Positions 55,448 to 62,355 of a DNA stretch of 64,000 nt are shown here, piece by piece. Numbering within the stretch: position 1 is the first letter of the stretch; every line of letters starts with the position of its first letter. The notes under the pieces were generated by a model. The model did no database searches and was not told the DNA's origin. It saw nothing but the letters and a program-made list of their open reading frames with translations. A program made the position numbers and the translations under genes. Source of the DNA: Sphingosinicella sp. (GTDB taxonomy: Bacteria > Pseudomonadota > Alphaproteobacteria > Sphingomonadales > Sphingomonadaceae); NCBI GenBank assembly GCA_013816585.1, contig JACDEE010000009.1, forward strand, positions 1 through 64,000. Direction: 5' to 3'.

Positions 55448-55720
55448 TCAATCGCACTTGCGGGTTTCGCGAACCTCGCCGTCGCGGCCGGTCCGCGTGA
55501 CCGTGCAATTGCCGGCCCTATATTCCTCGGTCCAGCTTCCATCGGGATTGACCGTGCGCGCCACGCGCGGCACGCGCTTCCCGTTTTTCAGCTCATAGGG
55601 CCAGGCTTCGGGCGTGTTGCGATCCCCGCCCCTCCTGTCTGGGGCCGCCGTCCAGGCCGCGGCGCCAAGCGCACCAACGGCGACCATGCCGATAGCCGAT
55701 TTCAGATAAATAGATTTCAT
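55448..55720 (-). CDS. Small secreted protein, paralogue of the next gene
   Basis: The 90-residue product has a signal peptide (YLKSAIGMVAVGALGAAAWTA) and ends in GNCTVTRTGRDGEVRETRKCD, with two cysteines. The gene at 55768 ends the same way (GNCSTVRTGREGEVREVQKCN), so these are tandem paralogues. Start ATG 55720. Role unknown. Confidence 0.75.
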   Translation of the reverse strand: MKSIYLKSAIGMVAVGALGAAAWTAAPDRRGGDRNTPEAWPYELKNGKRVPRVARTVNPDGSWTEEYRAGNCTVTRTGRDGEVRETRKCD

Positions 55721-55767
55721 GGCTCTACTCCTCGTTCGAAGGAGCGGGGTCGGCGAAGCTTAGTGCG

Positions 55768-56031
55768 TTAGTTGCACTTCTGGACTTCGCGTACTTCGCC
55801 CTCGCGGCCGGTACGAACGGTCGAGCAATTGCCTTGCTTGATCTCTTCGACCCACGATCCGTCGGCCTGTTGCACGCGATTACCCGCTTTGGGTATGCGC
55901 CGACCGCTCTTGTCGAGATCGTACGAGAAGCTCGACGGAGTCTTGGCCGTTTTACCCGCATTTTGCGCCGTGGCCGGAGCCCCCGCGCTGAGGGCCATGG
56001 CTGCAGCGGCTGTCATCAATAGGATTTTCAA
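55768..56031 (-). CDS. Small secreted protein, tandem paralogue, TTG start
   Basis: The 87-residue product (KILLMTAAAAMALSAGAPATAQ signal in two parts, then SYDLDKSGRRIPKAGNRVQQ, and a two-cysteine tail) is 47 bases upstream of its paralogue. AAAGG stands 8 bases before TTG 56031. The frame opens far upstream at 56265, but that part is out-of-place coding of the opposite strand type. Role unknown. Confidence 0.7.
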   Translation of the reverse strand: MKILLMTAAAAMALSAGAPATAQNAGKTAKTPSSFSYDLDKSGRRIPKAGNRVQQADGSWVEEIKQGNCSTVRTGREGEVREVQKCN

Positions 56032-56155
56032 GACAGTCACCTTTCCATTCAACATCACGTATATAGGCCTAAACGATTGAAATACCAATAAGCTGCACTT
56101 CGCTTCGTCGATTCCGACATGAAATGAGGTATTTAGCGAGGGCGGAGCCAGCGGC

Positions 56156-56359
56156 TCAACGGCCTGGGCCCACATGCACCACTTCATTTCTTTCTTCCAG
56201 AGGTTCGGTATCGAACAGATCGCCTCCCAACAGCAGGAAAAGCGCCAGCAGGACGAGGAGCCCAAGTGCCGCGAAAGTCAGTACCGTTCCGCGACTGCGC
56301 TCCCTCTCCACGATAGGAGACACGTCCGGGGTTGGTTCGTCTGAATTCCGATCCGGCAT
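56156..56359 (-). CDS. Small single-pass membrane protein, 67 residues
   Basis: An acidic/polar N-terminus (PDRNSDEPTPDVSPIVERER) precedes one helix (GTVLTFAALGLLVLLALFLLLG) and a short acidic tail DLFDTEPLEERNE. GGAG lies 6 bases before ATG 56359, and an exact EcfG-type promoter is 22 bases upstream. The same layout recurs in the 57186 gene (helix followed by DIFGAAESVEK). Confidence 0.75.
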   Translation of the reverse strand: MPDRNSDEPTPDVSPIVERERSRGTVLTFAALGLLVLLALFLLLGGDLFDTEPLEERNEVVHVGPGR

Positions 56360-56380
56360 TTATCACTCCATTCATGAACG

Positions 56381-56406
56381 AACGCGGTATCGATCGGGCA
56401 GGTTCC
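56381..56406 (-). promoter_or_regulatory. EcfG-type general stress promoter
   Basis: On the - strand GGAAC (56406-56402), 17 bases, CGTT (56384-56381): exact match. The start would be near 56374, 15 bases before ATG 56359. Confidence 0.75.
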
Positions 56407-56460
56407 TCTAGGGGCTGAACCATGACGCCTACGTTACAATGCTCGAACCGGCACGGCGGC

Positions 56461-56485
56461 GGAACGGGATTCACTCAAAGGGGTT
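56461..56485 (+). promoter_or_regulatory. Near-consensus EcfG-type promoter of the iron-permease-like gene
   Basis: GGAAC (56461-56465), 16 bases, GGTT (56482-56485): one base off CGTT. The start would be near 56493, 28 bases before ATG 56521. It is arranged back to back with the promoter of the small membrane protein. Confidence 0.5.
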
Positions 56486-56520
56486 AGTGCCCGGCACGGG
56501 GAAAAGTAAGGATTCGACGA

Positions 56521-56931
56521 ATGGACCGCTTCTTCACCCGTATTGCAACGGGCAGTTCCAACATGATGGGGCGGCCCCTGGCGTTCATCGCCGCCACCCT
56601 GCTCTGCATCATCTGGGCGGTCAGCGGGCCGATTTTCAATTATTCCGACACGTGGCAACTCGTCATCAACACCGCGACCACGGTGTTGACCTTTCTGATG
56701 GTGTTCCTGATCCAGAATTCCCAGAATCGCGACGCCGCCGCGATGCAGGCGAAGCTCGACGAGCTGATCCGATCGATGGACAAAGCGCGTGGACAGTTCA
56801 TCGGGATCGAGCATCTGACCGATAACCAGATCGAGGATATTCGTGCCGCGCTGGAACGGGAGGCGGGAAAAGAGCCCGGCAGGGCGAATACCGCGGATGA
56901 GAGCGTCGACCGGCTGCTGAATCGCTATTGA
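56521..56931 (+). CDS. Low-affinity iron permease family protein
   Basis: The 136-residue protein has two hydrophobic helices (PLAFIAATLLCIIWAVSGPIF and INTATTVLTFLMVFLIQNSQNRD), the family core, then a cytoplasmic helix (AKLDELIRSMDKARGQFIGIEHL). The name comes from yeast Fet4-like proteins; bacterial members have unknown function. AAGGA precedes ATG 56521. Confidence 0.88.
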   Translation: MDRFFTRIATGSSNMMGRPLAFIAATLLCIIWAVSGPIFNYSDTWQLVINTATTVLTFLMVFLIQNSQNRDAAAMQAKLDELIRSMDKARGQFIGIEHLTDNQIEDIRAALEREAGKEPGRANTADESVDRLLNRY

Positions 56932-56964
56932 TCGAGCAGCCTGCCGTTGGTGCCGGTCCCGGCC

Positions 56965-57186
56965 TTAATTACCGTTAGTCGTGACCTGCACGTCCACCTT
57001 CTCCACGCTTTCGGCGGCACCGAAAATATCCTCGCGGAAGACGAACAGCAGGAACAGGATCAGCAAGATAAGCACGGCGATCGCAATGCCTCCGCCGCCA
57101 CTGCGGGGTTCGGTGTGGACCACCGTGGTGGTGTGATGCGGGGTCGGATCGGCGGAAACGGGATCGGGGTCGCGATTATCGGTCAT
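56965..57186 (-). CDS. Small single-pass membrane protein, 73 residues
   Basis: Layout as the 56359 gene: polar Asp/Pro/Thr/His-rich start (TDNRDPDPVSADPTPHHTT), one helix (IAIAVLILLILFLLFVF) and an acidic tail REDIFGAAESVEKVDVQ. The two are likely paralogues. AAGGAG lies 8 bases before ATG 57186 and an exact EcfG-type promoter is upstream. Confidence 0.75.
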   Translation of the reverse strand: MTDNRDPDPVSADPTPHHTTTVVHTEPRSGGGGIAIAVLILLILFLLFVFREDIFGAAESVEKVDVQVTTNGN

Positions 57187-57218
57187 GCCGGCCACTCCTT
57201 TATTTGATGTCCGTAACG

Positions 57219-57243
57219 AACGCCATCAGAGGGCCGGAGTTCC
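57219..57243 (-). promoter_or_regulatory. EcfG-type general stress promoter
   Basis: On the - strand GGAAC (57243-57239), 16 bases, CGTT (57222-57219): exact match with 16-base spacing. The start would be near 57211, 25 bases before ATG 57186. Confidence 0.72.
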
Positions 57244-57438
57244 CTGCCGAGGCCGCGCGGGAAAGGCGGCCGGGCGACGAGGGTCGTTCAGAACCCTTGG
57301 CGGCCGCGCCAGCGATAGCCGTATCAGCAAAGGCGCGGCTGGGTGTAATAATCGTTGCGATTGGCGCGATAGCCCCAGGCGTTTCCATAAGGCGCGCGTC
57401 TTTGCGAAGCTTTAGGGATATTTAGCTAGACCGGGGGC

Positions 57439-57966
57439 ATGTCTAAGCCCTGGAATCCCCGCTTTGTGCAGGCACGCCCTTATCGTCCCCGACGGCGGCG
57501 CTCCCGTCTCTCGTGGGGTGAAATCCGGCTGACGCTGCTGGGCGGCGTGGCGATCGGCCTCGTCTATTTCTCTTATGGCGGCGGCGAGCTGGCGCTTCCC
57601 GGCACCCACGGCGAAGTGGGGGTGACCTCGGGCGGCGCGCGCGTCGAGGATCCCTGGGCAGCGAGCATCACCGATGGCGACACGTTCCGCTATCATGGAC
57701 AAAAGATCCGGATTGCCGACATCGACACGCCAGAGGTGGACGGACGCTGCGAATATGAAAGCACCCTTGCGGCAAAGGCGACCGACCGAATGGAGACATT
57801 GCTGCACGCGGGCCCATTCGAAATGCTGCCGAACTCCGGCCGCGACGAGGATGTATATGGCCGCAAGCTCCGCATCGTCACGCGCGGCGGGCAAAGCCTT
57901 GGCGATCAGCTGGTGGCGGAAGGACTCGCGCGGACCTGGTCCGGAAGACGGGAGCCCTGGTGCTAA
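57439..57966 (+). CDS. Thermonuclease-like (SNase-fold) protein
   Basis: The 175-residue product has a basic N-terminus (RPYRPRRRRSRLSWGE), one helix (RLTLLGGVAIGLVYFSYG) as signal anchor, and an SNase domain with ITDGDTFRYHGQKIRIADIDTPE and DVYGRKLRIVTR. The key Asp/Arg pattern looks present. It may degrade nucleic acid outside the cytoplasm. ATG 57439. Confidence 0.88.
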   Translation: MSKPWNPRFVQARPYRPRRRRSRLSWGEIRLTLLGGVAIGLVYFSYGGGELALPGTHGEVGVTSGGARVEDPWAASITDGDTFRYHGQKIRIADIDTPEVDGRCEYESTLAAKATDRMETLLHAGPFEMLPNSGRDEDVYGRKLRIVTRGGQSLGDQLVAEGLARTWSGRREPWC

Positions 57967-58071
57967 ACCACCCTCGGCAAGGGCTCGCTTAGCTTAGAAT
58001 AGGCCAATTTAAGCTATTGAGCCATTTCCTCGTTATGTTATGTTGTTACATATCAGTGAAGGAGAAGTGCC

Positions 58072-58510
58072 ATGAGGAAGCGCCTTTCAGTCCCTTTCCC
58101 CGCCGTCTCGGCCGGGCATCCTCCGATCAGCGAACTCAACACCACGCCCTTGATCGACGTCATGCTGGTGCTGCTGGTGATGTTCATCATCACCGTGCCC
58201 ATGATGACCCACAAGGTGGCGGTCGATCTTCCGCAGGAAGGTCCGCCCACGACGCCGGTTGAACCGCGCATCTATAATCTGGATCTCGATGCCGCCGGAG
58301 CGATCAGCCTCAACGGACATCCGCTGACCCTGGCCGAACTGCCCGACGCTGGATGCGATCCGCAACCAACCGGAAAGCATTCTCCTGCTCCGCGCCGACG
58401 GCGAAACGCCCTATGACCGCCTCGACCACGTTATGGCGACCGTGAAGCGGGCGGGGATTACGCGGCTTGGAATGCAGGGGAATGAGCGATTTGTGCCGGC
58501 TTTGGATTAA
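58072..58510 (+). pseudogene. ExbD/TolR-family protein, one-base frameshift
   Basis: AAGGAG precedes ATG 58072. The first frame has the ExbD helix with its key Asp (NTTPLIDVMLVLLVMFIITVP) and a periplasmic start (NLDLDAAGAISLNGHPLTLAEL), then breaks. In the +1 frame the sequence continues LDAIRNQPESILLLRADGE ... VMATVKRAGITRLGMQG to a stop at 58510. Removing one C from CCC at 58342-58344 restores LAELPTLDAIRNQ. So one extra base is present, by error or mutation. If intact (about 145 residues), it would be a proton-channel partner of ExbB/TolQ, none of which is near. Confidence 0.85.
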
Positions 58511-58654
58511 GCTGTGACCGTCGATCCCAGAACCGGTTGGTTGAGGTCGCCACCTTACACAGAGACTTGCGTGTTACCCAAATGTTCCATATTCGTTTCT
58601 GCGAAACCGATGGTCGTGACCTCGGTGTTAAATTGAGTGACGGGACCGCTCAGG

Positions 58655-59857
58655 ATGAAGTTCGTATCGCTTTTTTCGGGTGCCGGGGGGCTCGATCTCG
58701 GTCTGGAGCAGGCGGGATGGGATTGTCTTTTTGCCACGGATTTTGATCCCGCCGCTATAGCAACTCTAAACGCAAATCGTGGATTTCGGCTCGATGGGGG
58801 ACGGGCAGCATTTGGTCGCTCAGTCATTGAGCAAGCCGATATTCGCCAACTTTCAGGCGAAGATATGTTGGCAAAGATTGGTATGCCAAAAGGCTCGATC
58901 CCGCTTCTGGCTGGAGGGCCGCCCTGTCAATCCTGGAGCAGCGCTGGGCAGCAAAGGGGTTTCGAAGATCCGCGTGGCCGCTTGGTCGATGATTATCTCC
59001 GAATTGCAGCCGAGATCGATGCTCGCTGGTTAATGTTCGAAAATGTCCGCGGACTGCTTACTGCCCGTGGAATCGACGGTGTTCCGGGGAGCGCGCTTGC
59101 TCGTGTTCGCCAAAGTTTATTTCAGCACGGTTGGCAAACCAGGGTCGAGCTCCTCAACGCAGCAGATTACGGTATTCCGCAGCGGCGGGTGCGCCTGATC
59201 CTCATTGGTTACCGAACCGGAGACGCCCCGGAGCTTCCGAGGCGTACGCATGCCTCTGTCCCTGGGAGCGGGCTGCGCGCTTGGGTTTCGCTTGAGTCTT
59301 GTCTGGGTTCCATTCGCAGGCCAGATCCTGAGGAAGTTATACGGGCTACCGGCAAAATGGCATTGGACCTTCAGGACCTGCCCGCAGGAACGGGTGCCAA
59401 GAGTCCCGGGAAGGCTGAGGCAACACGACCAGGGGGCCATTGGGGATATAAGCAGGGCGCGTTCATTGCAGACCCTCGATTACCTAATCGGACGGTAACA
59501 GCGAGCGCCCAACAGGATTGGGTGCGGGATCCAGAGCTAGGGCTTCGTCGCCTGTCGCCGCGCGAATGTGCCGCAATTCAGACGTTCCCTGCGAATTGGG
59601 TGTTCTGTGGTAAGCGTACTGATCAATATCGCCTCGTTGGGAACGCAGTTCCGCCCAAGCTTGCCTGTCGCCTAGGTGAAGCCCTTGCCGATCATGTCAG
59701 CCAGGATGGCGCCGAACGCGTCGAAATATGGGAGGGATTGAACCCTCTGCCGAAACGCTTGCAAGGCGCAATCAGCTATACGATGCGAGACGAACTACGA
59801 AATGGCGCTTCGCGTCGGGCCGCCGTCAAGCGCCCTCTCACCACCGCAATTCTATAG
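58655..59857 (+). CDS. DNA (cytosine-5) methyltransferase
   Basis: The 400-residue enzyme methylates cytosine C5. Motif I FSGAGGLDLGLEQAGW, motif IV GGPPCQSWSSAG with nucleophile C91, motif VI FENVRGLL, motif VIII QRRVRLILIG and motif X VGNAVPPKLA are in order. The target-recognition stretch (about residues 190-290) decides the site and is not matched here. ATG 58655 is chosen; GTG 58637 is possible. Codons are more AT-rich than those of the neighbours. The endonuclease gene follows after 4 bases. Confidence 0.95.
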   Translation: MKFVSLFSGAGGLDLGLEQAGWDCLFATDFDPAAIATLNANRGFRLDGGRAAFGRSVIEQADIRQLSGEDMLAKIGMPKGSIPLLAGGPPCQSWSSAGQQRGFEDPRGRLVDDYLRIAAEIDARWLMFENVRGLLTARGIDGVPGSALARVRQSLFQHGWQTRVELLNAADYGIPQRRVRLILIGYRTGDAPELPRRTHASVPGSGLRAWVSLESCLGSIRRPDPEEVIRATGKMALDLQDLPAGTGAKSPGKAEATRPGGHWGYKQGAFIADPRLPNRTVTASAQQDWVRDPELGLRRLSPRECAAIQTFPANWVFCGKRTDQYRLVGNAVPPKLACRLGEALADHVSQDGAERVEIWEGLNPLPKRLQGAISYTMRDELRNGASRRAAVKRPLTTAIL

Positions 59858-59861
59858 CCGC

Positions 59862-60776
59862 ATGGTTGTTACCGATGCCCTCGCCTCCTACCACCGTGAA
59901 CAAGCGAGACGTGCGGCGGAGATTTACGTCGAAGACCTAACGAAACAGGACGCGGCGAACGATTGGCATGCCGCTAACGTTATTTCTCGGCGCAAGATTT
60001 TGGCCGCATTGCGGGCGACCGACTTCCTTAGGGATATATCTAAGGGGCTCGCGGAAAGTGGGGCACACTTGACTGTCCTTCGGCACACCTTGGCGCCGCC
60101 TATCAGCCAAGACCAATTCGCGCTTTTATGTACCGCTTATTCGAAATCGTCGGAAAAATCGGGCAGAGCGGTGTCTTCAAATTCCGTGAAAGCGGTCGCA
60201 GCAACAATTGAGGCTGCACGAGATGAGAAGCTCGCTCGTTGGATTGAGCGGGGAACAGAGCCCACAGCGTTAGAATTAAAGGAATTGCTACGGTCGGTCA
60301 GCCCGATGCTCAGTCAGCAGATCGTAGCTACACTTCGTCGCGGCCGCCTGTCTGCTGCGCAAGAAGGAGCCATCGTTGACTTACTTGTTGCAAAGGGATG
60401 GGAGCAACAGCGAAGCGCGCTTGTTCAAGCGCTAGATGACGTCCCCGTAAATCGCTTCATGCACAAAACGAGATTCGCGACGAAGAACCGACCTCAAGAG
60501 GTCGATATCGCGTGCGGGCTGGGAAAGACCATCGTCTTAGCGATGGAGTGCAAGGTCACGAACGACCGGACCAATTCCGTGAAGCGCGTAAACGACGTCC
60601 TTAAAAAGGCAACGGCGTGGCAAGATCATTGGGGCTCTTTTGTACGAACTGCCGCCCTCTTGCAGGGGGTGGTGAGCTACAAGGATGTGGATCGACTGCT
60701 GGCGTCAAATGTTCAAGTATTCTGGTCACATGACCTTGATGCTTTCGCAGAATGGATTGATCAAAACGTTGCCTAA
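59862..60776 (+). CDS. Type II restriction endonuclease, XamI-like
   Basis: The 304-residue protein shows a PD-(D/E)xK-type site: EVDIACGLGKTIVLAMECK (about residues 205-223), with D and E-x-K. The N-terminal part (RRAAEIYVEDLTKQDAANDW, LTVLRHTLAPPISQDQFALL) and the C-terminal part (TNDRTNSVKRVNDVLKKA, like the TNTNKRRKEEA of XamI) suggest the XamI family, whose site is GTCGAC. The assignment is by remembered similarity, so moderate. ATG 59862 is 4 bases after the methyltransferase stop; ATG 59802 inside that gene is an alternative. Lower GC content than the flanking genes suggests acquisition. Confidence 0.7.
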   Translation: MVVTDALASYHREQARRAAEIYVEDLTKQDAANDWHAANVISRRKILAALRATDFLRDISKGLAESGAHLTVLRHTLAPPISQDQFALLCTAYSKSSEKSGRAVSSNSVKAVAATIEAARDEKLARWIERGTEPTALELKELLRSVSPMLSQQIVATLRRGRLSAAQEGAIVDLLVAKGWEQQRSALVQALDDVPVNRFMHKTRFATKNRPQEVDIACGLGKTIVLAMECKVTNDRTNSVKRVNDVLKKATAWQDHWGSFVRTAALLQGVVSYKDVDRLLASNVQVFWSHDLDAFAEWIDQNVA

Positions 60777-60889
60777 CCTACTAAGGAGGCGGCGTTTCTT
60801 TCCCACTCGCTAGTGCAGCGGAATTCTCCGACGCGCTCGGCGAGGGGCGCTGGGTAGGGACGAGCTACTTGTTTTCGCTCACCTCATAG

Positions 60890-61942
60890 TTACTCCGCCG
60901 CCACCCCAGCTTGCGTAAACATGTCGGCGCTGGGTTCGATCTCCGGCGCGTCGTTCGCCGCGTTTGCGGTTTTCCGCCGGTCGAAATTCTCCCAGACCTC
61001 GTTCCAGTTTCCGCGGGTGGCGGCTTTTGAATATTCGGTGGCGCGGGTTTCGAAGAAGTTCGCGTGTTCGACGCCGTTCAGAAGCGGAGCGAGCCAGGGG
61101 AGCGGGTGGTCGTCGATCATGAACATCGGCTTCAGGCCCAATTGACCGAGCCGCCAGTCGGCGATGTAGCGGATATATTTCTTGATCTCCTTCGGAGTCA
61201 TTCCCGGCACCGGGCCCTGTTCGAAGGCGAGGTCGATGAACGCATCCTCAAGCCCCACGGTGGTGTGGCAGACGTCGCGAATGTCGCTTTTGACCGCGGC
61301 GGTCAGGCAGTCGCGTTCCTTGACGAAGGCATGAAATAGCCGGGTGATACCTTCGCAATGGAGGCTTTCGTCACGGACCGACCAGGTGACGATCTGGCCC
61401 ATGCCCTTCATCTTGTTGAAGCGCGGGAAGTTCATCAGCATCGCGAAGCTGGCGAATAGCTGCAGGCCTTCGGTGAAGCCGCCGAACATGGCCAGAGTGC
61501 GCGCGATATCCTCGTCCGTATCGACGCCGAACGTGGCGAGATAATCGTGTTTGTCCTTCATCTCCTTATATTGAAGGAACATGCCATATTCGCTTTCGGG
61601 CATGCCGATCGTGTCGAGCAGATGCGAATAAGCGGCGATGTGCACCGTTTCCATGTTCGAAAACGCGGTCAGCATCATCTTGATTTCGGTCGGCTTGAAC
61701 ACCCGGCCATATTTGTCGTGATAGCAATCCTGCACCTCGACATCGGCCTGGGTGAAGAAGCGGAAGATCTGCGTCAGCAGATTGCGCTCATGATCGGTCA
61801 GCTTCTGCGCCCAATCGCGGCAATCCTCGCCCAGCGGCACTTCCTCCGGCATCCAGTGGATTTGCTGCTGCCGCTTCCAGAATTCAAACGCCCACGGATA
61901 TTCGAACGGCTTATATTGCTTGCGGGCTTCGGTAAGGGACAT
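60890..61942 (-). CDS. nrdB: Ribonucleoside-diphosphate reductase, beta subunit
   Basis: The 350-residue class Ia small subunit holds the diiron-tyrosyl radical centre. Family patches seen: YPWAFEFWKRQQQIHWMPEEV, FSNMETVHIAAYSHLLDTIG with Glu/His ligands, RDESLHCEGITRLFHAF and the C-terminal tail. It makes dNTPs with NrdA, whose gene lies 400 bases upstream on the same strand. Confidence 0.96.
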   Translation of the reverse strand: MSLTEARKQYKPFEYPWAFEFWKRQQQIHWMPEEVPLGEDCRDWAQKLTDHERNLLTQIFRFFTQADVEVQDCYHDKYGRVFKPTEIKMMLTAFSNMETVHIAAYSHLLDTIGMPESEYGMFLQYKEMKDKHDYLATFGVDTDEDIARTLAMFGGFTEGLQLFASFAMLMNFPRFNKMKGMGQIVTWSVRDESLHCEGITRLFHAFVKERDCLTAAVKSDIRDVCHTTVGLEDAFIDLAFEQGPVPGMTPKEIKKYIRYIADWRLGQLGLKPMFMIDDHPLPWLAPLLNGVEHANFFETRATEYSKAATRGNWNEVWENFDRRKTANAANDAPEIEPSADMFTQAGVAAE

Positions 61943-61945
61943 GAA

Positions 61946-62221
61946 TTATCTCCGCCGGGAAGAACGGGCGCCGACCCCAAGGAAGACGACGCCAATGAAG
62001 AAACCGAAATCGTACCAGCCGCCATTATTGGGAACGGCATAGACCGACACGTCGGGCATGAAGAGCGACAGCAGCCAGGCCACCGGGAAGATGAAGCCGT
62101 GCCAGACACCCAGCAGGAAACCCGGAGCGCCCGGTTCAACCACCGCGCCGGTTTGCGCGGCGCAGGCCGAAAGCAGCATCAGGCCGGCAGCCAGAATGCC
62201 GGAAGCGGGGAAATGATACAA
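61946..62221 (-). CDS. Small lipoprotein with membrane helices between nrdA and nrdB
   Basis: The product has a probable lipoprotein signal (YHFPASGILAAGLMLLSAC) if started at TTG 62221, then EPGAPGFLLGVWHGFIFPVAWLLSLF and a second hydrophobic stretch WYDFGFFIGVVFLGVG, ending in SSRRR. Without TTG 62221 the next ATG (62179) leaves too short a signal. The frame is open further upstream to 62374. The role in the nrd unit is not known; the stop is 4 bases before nrdB. Confidence 0.65.
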   Translation of the reverse strand: MYHFPASGILAAGLMLLSACAAQTGAVVEPGAPGFLLGVWHGFIFPVAWLLSLFMPDVSVYAVPNNGGWYDFGFFIGVVFLGVGARSSRRR

Positions 62222-62355
62222 AGCGAGCCGCCGATGCGGCCGGTGGTTCGCCAACCCATTTCCCCGCCCGGAGCCGCGCCAAGGGAGTGAGGCGCGGACA
62301 GGTCCCCCCGCCTGGGGACAAGGTGAGGTAGTATAAGAGAGGTTCGATTTCACGG

